64,000 bases of DNA from Lineus longissimus (GCF_910592395.1 NC_088326.1:12901001-12965000); one strand, 5' to 3'. Positions 27,633 to 39,591 are shown, counted from the first letter of the stretch. The notes: a model not told the origin generated them from the sequence alone. Numbers and translations are program-made.

Positions 27633-29249
27633 GAAATCACTATGATCTAGGTTTATGGATTCTCAATATCTACCAGGTCAAGATGGTTAGTCAGTTGTAG
27701 GACTCTCATGGTGAGTGCATTAACTGTGTACAAACGTCAGCTCAAAACGACCGCTAAGAAATGGCGTATGTATGTATATGTACACAAAGTCCCTGGATAC
27801 GGGGTATCCAGAAACCCTGCTGCCGTAGACCGGCTGAACTTGCAAAGAGACTAACTACTGGTAGAAGAGAAAGCCGGAAGACAAGAGTATTAATTAGAAT
27901 ACATGTAGTTTATTCGCACTTACTTGATTTAGGAGTTTCTGATTTAGCTAGACACTATTGGATGCAAGCTGGGCCGCCCAAGAGAGGAGAGAGAGAGATC
28001 TGACGTGCCCAGTACTTAAATACCCAGACGCCAAGTCACGAGCTCAGAGTCCAGGATTACGGGAGACGAATACTGCTGTCGCCGCAATCCCCCGACTTGG
28101 AACCGCGTGACTCGGACACCTGGACTCACTGCTTATAATGTGTAATACTATTAATCAAGGCTAAGAACAATGGCGAACAGCTTGATAAGGCACGTTCGGT
28201 ATACTTCAAACGAGTTGAGTTAACCCTATGAACACCGTGAAGCCTACCTTTTAAGGGCTTCACGGTACATATAATGCATGTTTTATCAAAGTCTGGCCGA
28301 TACGACATCTGACGGTCAGAGGTATAACTTCTGAAGGCAAATGGCGGAACCATTTGAAACGTCAAGGTGATGACTAACATTGATTGAGTAAAACTATCTT
28401 TACATATTTCACGATGAAATGAACGTTTTCGCAGGTATATTTCATCAGGCCTTGAGTCGAAGAAGTAGGAAAATGCCTTGTATGTATCACAAAGTTTTGT
28501 CGATATGTCGGCGTAGTCCCCACTCCAGCTCCGTGGGTTAACTTTTCCGTTATCTCTGCCAGGCGGTTGCCGGGTTTAAACAACTCGTTGTCCACCTATC
28601 TCATCTTGTCTCAGTGGACTTGACATTCGTCTGTCAATTATCTATCAACTTGTCCTATAATTAATCAGCCATTGATTGGCATCATACAGGGTGCGTCAGA
28701 AAGAAACAGGACTTTTTAATTGGTGAGATACTATCGAAATCAATCCAAGACAAAGTGTATAGGTGTTAGTCGTTTTACCAGCACGACAAGAGTTGAGCTA
28801 AAACTCTACCAATCCTGGCATTTGTAGCTAGCGACAGCAGCGGCTTCTGTCAAAGCCAAATGCAATACTAAACATGTACTACGTACATTAAACCTGTGTG
28901 TTTTGAAGTATTTTTGTATGTTGAGCAAAAATTGCTTTGTTGTTCTTTTATGTTTTAAAAATTATTCCAACGTACCAATACAGCAATAAGCTGACAGGGC
29001 TTTCGCATTTCAATAAAATCACTACAATTATAAGTCGCTTGATTTATACACACGATACTAACCAAAAGGATTTATTCATTAAAAATTGCGATTTATGACT
29101 TTAATCTGTAGTTAGCGTGTTAGTCGTGGTGAAATTCATGTGAAGGCTAGATTGGTTAGAAGTCTAAAGTCAGTTTAAAATGTCTGCATCATTAAGTTTT
29201 TATGCCCCCTGCCTCACAATGAAAATAATTCTCGCCTCGCCAAACCGGT

Positions 29250-29335
29250 ATAATGTCTTTTAACAAAGCCCACTCGCATCTTGTCCTGAATTCCCATTGT
29301 TCTACCGTCTTATCAAATGGGCAGGGGCATTATCC
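29250..29335 (+). repeat. fragment of repeat family T3
   Basis: It matches the middle of the 190-bp repeat seen intact at 49677-49866: AACAAAGCCCACTCGCA, then AATTCCCATTGTTCTACCGT. Confidence 0.55.
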
Positions 29336-29912
29336 TCCTGGCCAGGTAAATTCTCACGCCCAATTTGTTCCTTTAATACGTCGCTACTGTGTTCAATGAA
29401 ACCCCACAATCTCAGTGCTAGCGCTTCTCGAGAAACCCTTCGTTGCCATCACACACTGCTGAGCTTCCCCGCATATTTATGTACCCCATTCTTAAGCTTT
29501 TTACCATGAATGGCAAAGAAATACGCTCTTTTGATATCCACAACTCGCCTTGCCAACGATTTTTTCTTACTCTTTCACGCTGATATCAAGCCATACATTT
29601 TCGCTCCAGTTTATTCAGCGGTCTTCTCGCCTTTCATTGAGGATACCGCACAAGGTTCATCATGTAGGCTGTTTGAATACACTGTTTTGCCATTTAGTTA
29701 TTCAGTGCTCCGGCGTTCTAGAGAACGCTAATTCCATCTTTGCTGATCTTCAGGGCCTTTGACTTATGACTTACCGACCTGATGTGATGCGGTTGGGGAA
29801 GGAGCATGCAACTGACCGTGGCAGGCGAATATATTATTCCCCAGAGCACTTTATAACGTGGTGTTTCTACTCTCAGCATCCAATTATAGACCTGTTACTT
29901 CTATCTTTCCAG

Positions 29913-30211
29913 CCATGGACAAGAGGCACCAAGCCATCCTCGACCGCCATCTTGACACCATGAAGTCAGAGGTCAAGGCCAACTTGCTGCTGCCATATTT
30001 GATTGACCAAGGCATCGTCAGTGCGCAGGCGCTAACGGAACTGGAACGAGAGGAAGTCGAAACGACCAAGATGGATCGTCTGGTGTCGATGTTGACCAAG
30101 AAAGGACCTCGTGCCTTCGATGTTCTGTGCAGTGCATTGAAGAACAATTATGAGACTTTGGCATATGAGTTGATGACTGAATCGCAGGGTGGGGACGAGT
30201 TTTATGTATAG
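29913..30211 (+). CDS. CARD domain exon, probable C-terminus of the ankyrin protein
   Basis: The acceptor is CTATCTTTCCAG|CC. The exon reads A-MDKRHQAILDRHLDTMK and on to stop TAG at 30209-30211, 99 residues in all. Positions 2-90 form a caspase-recruitment domain: LLPYLIDQGIVSAQALTELE is helix 2-3 and KKGPRAFDVLCSALKN is the signature seen in caspase-2, caspase-9 and CRADD CARDs. CARDs pair with other CARDs to build apoptosis or inflammation complexes. The exon enters in phase 1, matching the ankyrin donor 20.8 kb upstream, and no nearer phase-1 coding exon was found on this strand. An ATG is its second codon, so a separate short CARD-only gene with a non-coding first exon is the alternative. 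No protease domain follows. Confidence 0.85.
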
Positions 30212-31852
30212 CAAGGGTAATGAATTGGCGTGAAACTTTGGATGTTTTGTAAGCTTATGTTTTATGTTTTGCCCAATATTTTGACCTCTTGCGAATCTGC
30301 GGAGGAGTCACCAAACTTCGCTTCATAATAGTAACATTGTCTGGTTCAGCCCGCAACCGTATCGGGATTCTTCTTTGCCGAAAGGGCTATGAACAAGACG
30401 CAAAGATCATTGTTCACATTCGCAATCAATGAAAAATGCAATGCCTTTCATCTCGCATCTATTAACGAAGTCTGTCTCACAGAAATTATTTCGTTGCCAT
30501 GGTGACATTTGAAGCATAGGCCTAGCCTTATGAAGAATTTCCAATTATTCGCCTGATAACAAATTCTTCCGATGATAAAGCATTGAGTGCTTTAACCCTT
30601 TGTGCAACTACAGCAGCTTACCAACTAATTTGTGTGTTTGTGATCTGACCAGTAGGTCCAATTTAAATCACCTGTAAAAAAACGAACAATTCATTTCCAA
30701 AGATTGGGCTACATACGATTCACGAGGTCACATTTCACTCTCACGTCGTGTTTCCAAGCCTGAGTCAGTGAACACGTGACAAGTGAAACATGGCAAGAGA
30801 CAATGTGAATCCGATATAACTCCGGCCTTATGGTCTGGATGACCGTCGCAGAGAATGATATCGGCCGATTTCCCTATCAACGTGGTGTGATGTCGACTTG
30901 CCAATAGGAATTGGTATTACAGTAGAAAATAGACTACCACGCCATCTGCCTTATGAAAATTAAACCTGAAAGTTCACAGAAGCAAAAGCAAGCAAATGTG
31001 ACGTCGTGCTAAATTGGTACCCAAAATCCAAGTTTCCTCTCAACGGAATGAACCAATTTAACTACTGTGTTGTTTTTTTTCTCTCTCTAGGAAACAAAAC
31101 AAGTTAAGTTTCTTGGACTCATCGTCCTTGTTCGCGAGTGTATGTTTGTTGTATCACGTGATCAAATGCATAATCACGAAATTAAGCCATGCAATAATAA
31201 TGTATATACATGTACTTATATGAATGTCCAACGCATAAACTTCGTAATCACATTTACCGAGACTTGTATAATCGAGATTAATTGATTCACTCTCCGTTTG
31301 TATCGCGTAAATGTCGTCGAGTGAAAAAGCAATTCCAGATTTCTAGATTAGTACGTGATGTACCACGAGGCGGCGGCATCTGACCACGATTTTTGCGCAT
31401 CCTGTCGGTAAAACTTATAACTATTCCATGATTGTCGTTGATCTCAAAACACATGTTTGCAATAAGGTAATTCTTCCTGATAATAAATTGGATGCAATAT
31501 GAACTGACTTTCTTACTTCATTTTATTCAGGGTGTACCACTGACCATTGGCAATAAATAGATAAAATAAAAACGGTATACGCTGAGCAAAATGTCACACA
31601 TAGTATAAATGAATGAAAAATAAAGGTCTGACTAACAAATTGTTGGTTTTTGTTCTGAGGAAAGTGGTGATTACAGGAATGAATAAAACAGGCGTCATCA
31701 GATTTGGAAAGACGGCCTAAAACACTTCATACAGTATTCACACAATACAATGGAGGGAAAATCAAAAACCAGGGCGGCCGAATGAAATTAGAGACCGCAG
31801 AGAGAACTTGCAATAGATTTTGATAGAAGGCTTAAGAGTGCTGTGTGATTTG
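30212..31852. other. no gene seen between the CARD exon and the GT15 gene
   Basis: It holds one T1 element and AT-rich spacer. TTTATT near 31521 (AATAAA on the minus strand) could be the poly(A) signal of the GT15 gene. Confidence 0.45.
30677..30826 (-). mobile_element. short inverted-repeat element, family T1, copy 5 (partial)
   Basis: The core GGGCTACATACGATTCACGA and the terminus GATATAACTCCGGCC are clear; the other end is missing. Confidence 0.7.
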
Positions 31853-32830
31853 CTAAGATGTAATGACACGAAATTTATGATTATAACCAATATCATTCTC
31901 AAAGTTGAAAAGTCTATCCCATTCTAAAAATACCGCTAGAACTACAGACTTTATAGGTGCATCCCCCCAACGACGATAATATATACCGCCAGAGTTATCA
32001 ATGTACTTCAGATACTGCTGAACCTTTGCTGAGCGCCAGAAATCTATTCTACTGACTTCAAAATTATTATAAAACATTTTTCTACTGGGCCATTTGTCTA
32101 AAAATGTAGGTGTTATCTCCATATTTTTGATGTATTTTTCGGTTTGAGGCCATAATTGTTCTACGCATGTTTCCCTGTCCTCCGTTATATGAATGTATCC
32201 ATAAATGTGTTTATTTTCCTCCATTCTTTTAAAAATGTCAAAATTTATCTCCCGCGTGAAGATGGAGTCCGTATCGAGACGCCAGTAGTAATCCAACCCA
32301 TCAAATATCTTCTCCTTGTACACCAGCACCGCGTTGAATCTGCACATGTTCCGGTACGTCACTGGCATACCGCTACACGAGTCCATTTCGGGAATGTCCG
32401 TAAGATGCTTCGGCGGGGAAATATCAACCTTTTGTAAAAATAAATTCGAAGATGACAGACTCCGCAAACTGTCCAATAGGAGCTCGGCCATTCCACCTTC
32501 GTGGAAGACAATCACGGGGTAATCAAACTTCTGGTTGAAGTACGTATCTAGCGATCGCAGCGCCATCTCAAGGAGAACGATGCGTTTAGTGTCCGTGAGA
32601 AAATAAATGGCGGCCTTCGGTTTATCAGTTGGCCAGTCCTTGAGAAGTTTCTCAAATCTTTTACGCTCATTGAGAGTATAATTCCCGTTCGAGTTTGCGG
32701 AGCACTCTGCACCCCCGTCACAGTAGTATAGTATTGACAACACGCATGCTGACACGAATATACAGAAAGTCAGTAGGATGACACGAATTGACTTTTGAGA
32801 AGGCCGGAAACCTATTATTGACTTCATCAT
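31853..32830 (-). CDS. type II membrane glycosyltransferase, GT15 (KRE2/MNT1) family
   Basis: A single exon of 325 residues. A short cytoplasmic N-terminus and one membrane anchor (about residues 16-36) precede a lumenal catalytic domain, the usual Golgi type II layout. GT15 landmarks run in order: YRNMCRF (159-165), YYWRLDTDS (181-189), NNFEVSRIDFWR (255-266), RRWGDAP (286-292), ENDIGYNH (311-318). Fungal members use GDP-mannose to add alpha-1,2-mannose to O- and N-glycans. The fungal EPD triad at the metal site is DTD here (186-188), which may alter donor choice; Glu258, Asp290 and His318 are kept at family-conserved positions. The start is the first of two adjacent ATGs; an AG just upstream could be an acceptor for a non-coding 5' exon. 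The family is best known from fungi, so an intronless animal copy is unusual. The family call is firm, the substrate open. Confidence 0.93.
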   Translation of the reverse strand: MMKSIIGFRPSQKSIRVILLTFCIFVSACVLSILYYCDGGAECSANSNGNYTLNERKRFEKLLKDWPTDKPKAAIYFLTDTKRIVLLEMALRSLDTYFNQKFDYPVIVFHEGGMAELLLDSLRSLSSSNLFLQKVDISPPKHLTDIPEMDSCSGMPVTYRNMCRFNAVLVYKEKIFDGLDYYWRLDTDSIFTREINFDIFKRMEENKHIYGYIHITEDRETCVEQLWPQTEKYIKNMEITPTFLDKWPSRKMFYNNFEVSRIDFWRSAKVQQYLKYIDNSGGIYYRRWGDAPIKSVVLAVFLEWDRLFNFENDIGYNHKFRVITS

Positions 32831-34212
32831 GTCCTGCACGGGATCTTTCCGACACTACATCCGATCCTCGTAACGGTAGATTAGAATCCTCGATTATAGA
32901 AGGGGACGAGTGTCTCAAAATAGAAGATAGGTATGATTCAGCAGATGTCATCGGTGATTACTTCAAGCTCGGTATTTCTTCTCGCATTTCTGTCAGTCAG
33001 TTATTTTCTCATGGGTCCGTTCTTACATTCATCACTCCAGATTGTGAACCCTATTCTGTCGCGATATTGATTTTTACAATGAGTGTTTCAACTGTTATGC
33101 CTACAAGATTTAAACAATGTCACATTGTCATGCAAGTATGGGCGTATGAACGTAGCGATACGTGTAATATTTTCAGACCGTGACGGTCGCCAATTCGTCG
33201 TGGTGGAGATTAGCTCTATGTTTACCAAGCTAATACCGAAAGCTTATACGGCTAATAGGGCGTGCTGTGCTGACATTGAACTACTTATATTGTTGTTCCA
33301 AGGCGAACCAATCGTTACGATGTCGGTCCATCAAGCGTAGTCAGGTTTTGATGTTTCCTGTGAATGATGTAATCCCTTGACGGTGCATGCCGTATTGCGT
33401 GTATACTGCTGATGACGATTTCGTAGCGAGTGAAAAAGAAAGTTTTCTTTTTCGAGTCAAACCTTCGAATTCTGAGCTGTGCCTGAAGATATGAAATGAA
33501 ACGCTAGTTGTTATCGTCGAAAATGGTGATTTTCTTAGCAAGAATAGTTAGAAATTCTGCTGATGCATCGGTAATTTGAACAGATCGAGGATGAGAAACC
33601 ATGGCAACAATAAAACGACCCGCCGCCATCTTTGGTACTTTTAGTACTTTGGCTGCGAATATTTCGTAAATTTACATAAATTTACATAAATAAATAATTT
33701 AAAAAAATTTATTGAAGTGACGCGTGAAATTTTATTTTTGAAAAATCCTGCATTTTGAAATTTCCATATCAACTGTGCCACCACAGGATAATGTACATAC
33801 GCATTATTTCACAATGCAAGCAATGTTTGGGCCTATTCGAAATACCGCTGTTTTCAAGAGGAGAGACATTCAAAACTACAAGGCAGATGTGTACTTTACG
33901 CACTCCTGGTAAATAGTAACTCCATTGGCCAATACATGAATAAAAAATCACACAAACCTTAAACTGTGATCGATAAATTCGGCACAAATATTAATCCACC
34001 GATCGCCAGCCACCAGATTCACTATAACAAGCTTCTCTCATCAAGGAGGTTTTACTGATGAAACAAAACTGTTGTCCTCCAACAAGCTGTCCAAAGTGGC
34101 TGTCCGAGTCGGCTTCGGTAACAAAATGCACCCGGGATTTTACATGCCCTTCATCGAGGTATTGTTTAATGAATGCGGCTAACGTATATATAACGTTGGC
34201 ACTTGCCCCTTA
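32831..34212. other. no gene seen
   Basis: Short frames only, some antisense to the GT15 leader. An AT-rich block lies near 33660-33760. Confidence 0.4.
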
Positions 34213-34348
34213 GGCACCTTCTCCATAGAGCTATACCCTATACTACACTATACGCGAACAATGGCTTCACAAAGGGTGCATGACCATGAAACTATTGTTC
34301 GCGTATAGTATAGTATAGTATAGGGTATAGCTCTATGGAATAGGTGCC
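34213..34348. repeat. long inverted repeat (stem ~50 bp, loop ~31 nt)
   Basis: The left arm 34213-34262 (GGCACCTT...GCGAACAAT) is matched by the right arm 34294-34348 (ATTGTTCGCG...AGGTGCC), with a few extra ATAGT units in the right arm. The transcript would fold into a long hairpin. It may be a tiny MITE or a hairpin RNA source. Confidence 0.85.
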
Positions 34349-34627
34349 TTATATTTGCGCTTAAAATCAAATCAATGTTTGTAGGCCAAGAACGTCTGGG
34401 CATGCAACTGGTCAATTTTAGTAGCAGGAAACACCGACAACAGCACGACAATGGAGTTTTTCACAACAAAGCTTAAGTATAAAGACTGTGCGTTATGGCT
34501 TTAAGTGTTACGTCACTGATTAGGCCCTAAGTGTTGTTTGTTGTAATCCGAAATACACGATTGTATGTGATCATAATTACGATGAATATGACCACTATAG
34601 ACCAACCTGCATTTGGAAGTTAAGATT

Positions 34628-34903
34628 ATGGGACTAAAATCTTTGAAATTGTTGGGGGGTTTTCTCGTCACATTTGGATTTTTTCTTGTCCAGGCCACCT
34701 GTCGTTGTGGCCGTCGTGGTGAGGGCAAAAAACTAGAGCGGCTCATTGCAATGTTTACAGAAGCCTGGACGATACTATGCCGAATATCCAACACGGCGGT
34801 TCACGCTCCAGTTTACAGAAGATATCAGCTTGTTTCCGAAATACTTCGCTTCGAAACTCAAATGATGCACTTTGAACAGATAAGAGTCATCATCGTCATC
34901 TGA
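34628..34903 (+). CDS. possible small secreted protein (uncertain)
   Basis: An ATG frame of 91 residues begins MGLKSLKLLGGFLVTFGFFL, which scores by eye as a good signal peptide. It is followed by VQATCRCGRRGEG and a Lys/Arg-bearing segment to TGA. It lies 230 bp upstream of the DUF4773 gene on the same strand. There is no homology I recognise, no intron, and an antisense frame of similar length covers much of it, so it may be chance. Confidence 0.3.
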   Translation: MGLKSLKLLGGFLVTFGFFLVQATCRCGRRGEGKKLERLIAMFTEAWTILCRISNTAVHAPVYRRYQLVSEILRFETQMMHFEQIRVIIVI

Positions 34904-35134
34904 CAGCAAAACAACACTCACTATCCGACTTCTAGACCACGACCTACTGTCCTTAGTCCATCCTTAGATAGGCCTAAAGTGAACCACGGACTAATCTATG
35001 CATATCCATGTAGAATATACAAGAAATAACCTGACCAGGTTAGCTTGAAACTCTGATTTCAATATGTTTATAAACATCGGTGACAGTTCTCAATATCAAT
35101 TTGTTCAATTCGACGTTCGCGAGCTAACATCAAA

Positions 35135-37977
35135 ATGCGGATTTTAATTGTTCTTTTCGCCTTCGTGGCTATTTGTAGTGCAGCTGAGGGAGCGCATGCG
35201 CATCGCTTCTTCCAGAAGCTTTTCAAAGGTAGGGTCATCCCGAAAAAACCTTTTAGACCTGTTTTTCACATAATTCAATAGAGACGTTGAAAATGCTTAC
35301 CAATCACGTGTACGTCTACGTGTACGCGCGTAGTATGATAATCCCACACGATGTTAAATATGAAAGCGCCCTGTATGAGTGGTACTCCCTAAAATGTGTA
35401 TTTTACGGGGTTTTTTTTGTAAATTTCACTGAACAGTTTTCCACTGGAGGGGGGGGGGGGCTACATCTATGTTCAAATGTTGAATTACTATATATATTCA
35501 GTACAAATGCACTATGTCGGTTATATCGACGTTAGGACATAAACTGGCTGTGCTTTCTTGCACTCAATTGTAACTTAGTTGTATGAATCAGACATTGTTT
35601 GCCTGACCAAACTCGTGAAACAACGAAGTATAATATCGATCGTGCTAAATTTAGCTTTGGTCAATATCACGTAAACAAGTGCGTCCGTACTCTTTCTGGC
35701 TTGTTATCAAAGTTAGTTAGTTTAATATTAGTTTGCCCTTTGCCTCTCAGTTAAAAGAATTCAGGCCTAGCCCAATACACGGAATATTGTCTTTAAACAA
35801 CTTTTTTTCCCAGGCAACGAGGAAGTCCGACACTATGAGGGGCTGGACGATGAAGAGATCAGGAATCACGTGAACAGACTGCTTGAGAGTGTCGGAAAGT
35901 TGGCCCAGTTGACCCAGGATCAGAAGACGCAGGACACAGGCTGCCAATGTGTCGGGGATACCTGCGGATGTTGCGCCGATTTTAACTTGCCTTCGTTGAA
36001 GATAGATGCAACAGGTAACCAAGGAATCCAATATGGCTGTCATCTGACCTTCTTTTCGAAGATCCATTCAATTAGCCTTAACCTCAATACGCCGATTTGA
36101 ATCATCCTACCAAATGGCCGCTTCTGGAATCAGTGTGTATTTCAGCTTGTATTGTTCAGGTTCAGTGACCTAGTCGAATGATCTCGTCCCGAAGACCCTC
36201 TACGCTCTAAATTGTCTCACTTATGCACTTATTTTACCATAAGAACGAGGTGTTTCTGGAAAGATCTCAGTAAAACCACTTTGCAAATGAAAATAGACTT
36301 AAACTGGGCGATATCCTGGTGACCTCTTAAACCTGGGATCAGCCAGTTCGATTACCAGGCCCAAAAAGCTTCTTCTAGGCGCTGGAATTCGGTTCTTTTG
36401 CGGCAGAGCTGAAAACGTGAAGTGTCATATGGCGGTAGAAAATCGTAGATGGCTGCCACAGCTTTAAAATGACAGAAATATTGAAGAGCTGTGATCAATA
36501 CAAATTTTAGGACGTTATGTAACAAGCCGTATCAAAATACTACCATTGAAAGCAGTAGCGAAGTAATTTTGAGTTATTCTGAATCGGTGAAGTATGTATA
36601 CTGAAAATGGTTTTGCTTGAGTTGTTATTCACCCGTAATATGGGATCTCCCTTGACAACGTTACGATAAACTAACCCTATCTGGGCCGTGGACAAACAAA
36701 CACTGTATTTTGTGTCAGTGGCAGATGACGGCACACCACTTGAATCATAAAGCAAACTTAATTGATTAATTGGTGGCCGTATAGGTAAATAATGGTTATG
36801 CAATACTTTTGTGAGCACAGTTATTCGCTTCTCTCTTGTTGTAACCACATTGCTTGTCGCGGGTTTGAAGGCGATGTGGTCAAACTTGCCATTGGTTACT
36901 TCGGCCCGACGGACCAGATTCCGGAAAATGGCCGACATGGAGCAGAGCAATAGGTGTCCTCGGGATGATCAATGGCTCCAAAATGGTTTACATTCGTTCT
37001 GCTCTAGATTGTTGATTTTTGCTAGGCCCTTATCTACAATCAGGCCACCTCCCTACCTTCAGGTTCCAGTGATTTGACATGAGAAACATTGCTCAATCTT
37101 GTGTCGGATTGAAAGATCTATTGCCAATTACGGACATTTTATTTCATTTTCAATAAGAAATGTTCTACGGTACATTGGCATAAAATCTTATAATCAAATC
37201 TTAAGCCCCAAAGAGCCATAGCCGTGTATGTTGAAAACACATCGACTCCTTTCTTTACAGCTTGCGTGAACTTTACGTACAACCCTCAGACACAGAATAT
37301 CAGTCTGACCATGACCTACAACAATAAGACACTTCTCAACGAAACGGTCTCTCGTAAGTCTTAACCTGCTCACCCTCATTTCCCTGTATGGATGACTCCA
37401 GTTAATGCATTAGACGAGTCCATAAGAAAAAAGTGGGTGTGTGAAGGTATTTGCCAAACCTGGAGTCCCTATGTACAAGATTTGCTATCTGAGTTTTTTC
37501 GCAGTATCGGTTCTGCTGGAAGCCATTTTAGTAGGGAAAACGAACATATTCCTGACATCTCACGACCCTGACCAAATCTTTGGAGAAGTCACAGCCAATC
37601 TGAAAGCCGTTTTGGATTGAAAAACCCAACACATCACATACCTCGCCTGTCATTTCACTGGCGTTTTATTTGTTGCAGTTCACGATCCGCCACCACTATG
37701 CTCTGGCCTCCCGTACGTCGCCACCTGGTGTACGATCTTCTACAACATCACATTCACCCCCGAAGTACGATTTTGCCTCCGGTACGAGCTCCGTCTATTG
37801 GGGACAACCATACTTAGGATACCATTTGGTTGCTATACACTCCCGAGCAGGGCGGGAGAGGCGATGACGACAGTTCCGCTCCCAATGCCTGCGAAACGAG
37901 TCCACCTGGCGAACATTCTCCACAGGCAGAAGTTGCAGAAGGAATGGGTCATCAAATCGCACAGGGAGATGTTGTAG
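35135..37977 (+). CDS. secreted DUF4773-like Cys-rich protein, 4 exons
   Basis: Exons are 35135-35228, 35814-36014, 37261-37353 and 37679-37977, all joined in phase 1; lengths sum to 687 nt, giving 228 residues. Exon 1 is a signal peptide (MRILIVLFAFVAICSAAEG). The mature part has the Cys order I associate with DUF4773: GCQCVGDTCGCCADF, then ACVNFTYNPQTQNISLTM, then DPPPLCSGLP and a distal WC...FC...GC set. The PPPLC piece following the beta-like segment fits that family's core. The function of the family is unknown. An alternative terminal exon at about 37505-37620 (acceptor TTTTTTCGCAG, stop TGA) could give a shorter form lacking the PPPLC half. A repeat fragment ends 11 bp before the exon 2 acceptor. 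The family name is from memory of the pattern. Confidence 0.8.
35757..35802 (+). repeat. fragment of repeat family T3
   Basis: AATTCAGGCCTAGCCCAATACACGG-type left end, ending 11 bp before the exon 2 acceptor of the DUF4773-like gene. Confidence 0.65.
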
Positions 37978-38125
37978 TTGGACTCAAATCCGATAGGGGC
38001 CTATTCATTGATGTCGTGCACGATATTTCTTGTCATCTTAGGACTATCGACTTCCTTCACTGGGGCGCGGTACTTGCCATCGTCGCTGTTGTTGTTGGGA
38101 TAGACGTCCCCCGCTGTGATATCAA

Positions 38126-38131
38126 AATAAA
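38126..38131 (+). promoter_or_regulatory. poly(A) signal AATAAA for the DUF4773-like gene
   Basis: AATAAA lies 149 nt after the stop codon. A second AATAAA at 38463-38468 could serve a longer 3' end. Confidence 0.6.
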
Positions 38132-39255
38132 AGAAATGCTTTAAAGGTGGAGGAAGATATTGTTTAGTGGGCCATTTTAAAACAGAATATATCAATTTCT
38201 TGCGTGGCCGTTCGCGAACTCTTTACATATAGTTCATCGCTGTTTATATTAGTGCTCGCCCTTTACAAAGTGGTGTCATATGTAGGCTGACGACACGCGA
38301 AGGTGTTTATAAGTGCATCATGGTGCAACATGATGGATGACCTTTGGAACACTCTGTATATGCTTTTTGTAAATAGCCATTTATGCATACCAGTTCCATG
38401 CATCTATATTGATTCAACTGTAATTTCATCTTCATGATTTGCATTACTGATGATTATATAACAATAAATCATATGGATATAGTCAAGAATAACCTACTTT
38501 TTTTTACATCGATTTTCGAAATTGTAGGCTCTTTGCTGTGCCTTTTTATACTGCATGCGCAGTAGCTATTCTCGCAAATAGAAATTCTCTATACTATACA
38601 AATCGAGACCGTTTTATGGGAGCTCACATTCCGCCACAAAGCTTGAGGCCGGAGGTAAACAGAATAAAACATAATAACGACTGCTCTATGTCCATAATTA
38701 CCATTTGCAAATACATTTTCTGCATCTTCATTTTCATTTTCGAAGTAACAATGATCGTTGATATCTAAATGATTCAATCATCGTATGATTTTTTACATAC
38801 CACACTTCACAAACGAGTTACGATATTTTTATCTACAGTCTGTGTTCAAACACATAGGCCTGTGACACGGCTTTAGGTCGTGTCATCATCATCTTATTTG
38901 TATGGGAGAATTCATATTATTCTAATCACTCCATGGCACTATTCTCGTGATGTATCCAGTATCTCGAATCTCTCATTGAGAAGTCATGGCACAGCTTTTG
39001 GTCTACATCTGATGAAGACTAACTGAGATTTGAGATCAGAATTGATGAACGCCCAAGAATTGTGTAAGCAAAGGAACTGGTAAGTTTTATTTTTACTGTG
39101 AAAGTTGAAAAGTTTCGAGGGAAATTCGAGCCAAAATGTGACCAGGGTCTAACATGCCATTATCTTTACTTTTCTCGATATGCATTGCAGATGTTTTCTT
39201 TCCTCAGCAAACCGTGAGGTAATGGCTAGGCCTGAAATCTTTTAACTGCCAAGTA
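38132..39255. other. spacer between the DUF4773-like and factor B genes
   Basis: No coding signal. It must hold the factor B promoter and any non-coding first exon, since an acceptor precedes the factor B start codon. No TATA box or other element can be fixed by eye. Confidence 0.4.
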
Positions 39256-39532
39256 TCGTGTTCGTTCTGGCCAAAGTTCTCGGTTGAACTCAGGAATGTG
39301 AATTGATCACCTTTACCAAAAGAAATTGGTGTTGCACAACACCAGATTATCCAACACCAGATTATCCTTCAGGTAGGCCTAACCGATGCTCTTTCACGGT
39401 GTCAACTAAAGCTGGTCAACTATGACACAGGCTGCCCGGGGCTGTGTAACATTACTATTTGTGATCACACTATACAGTTTAGTGGCAAGAGGTCAGCCAA
39501 GTACCTTTGGCTAGATCTATATGAAAAACACT
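39256..39532 (-). mobile_element. short inverted-repeat element, family T2, copy 2
   Basis: Inverted copy ending GTACCTTTGGCTAGATCTAT. It stops 42 bp before the acceptor of the first coding exon of factor B. Confidence 0.8.
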
Positions 39533-39591
39533 ATAAGGAGCATACAAGACGTAATGCAGTTGTGTTTTTTTCAGTTAGGACGGTCATTAGC

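Larger units (their letters stand above)
9154..29912. other. probable single large intron, repeat-rich, no gene seen
   Basis: About 20.8 kb separates the ankyrin donor from the CARD acceptor. Apart from the repeats listed separately, I see no exon with both good splice sites and protein similarity. Open frames of 60-110 codons occur on both strands with no motif. A separate gene hidden here, for example a non-coding RNA, cannot be excluded. A lone TACAGGGTGCGTCAGAAAGA near 28687 looks like one end of a Tc1/mariner-type element with no partner found. Confidence 0.5.

Noticed and set aside
32788-33183. 131-codon plus frame over the GT15 5' end
   Set aside because: Partly antisense to the GT15 coding start and lacking any domain.
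36540-36950. 136-codon minus frame in intron 2 of the DUF4773-like gene
   Set aside because: Rather long for chance, but no homology, no signal peptide, and no promoter or poly(A) context I can see; kept out for lack of support.
37505-37620. Possible internal or terminal exon of the DUF4773-like gene
   Set aside because: The acceptor is good and the frame is open, but joining exon 3 directly to 37679 restores the expected PPPLC core; noted only as a possible alternative end.
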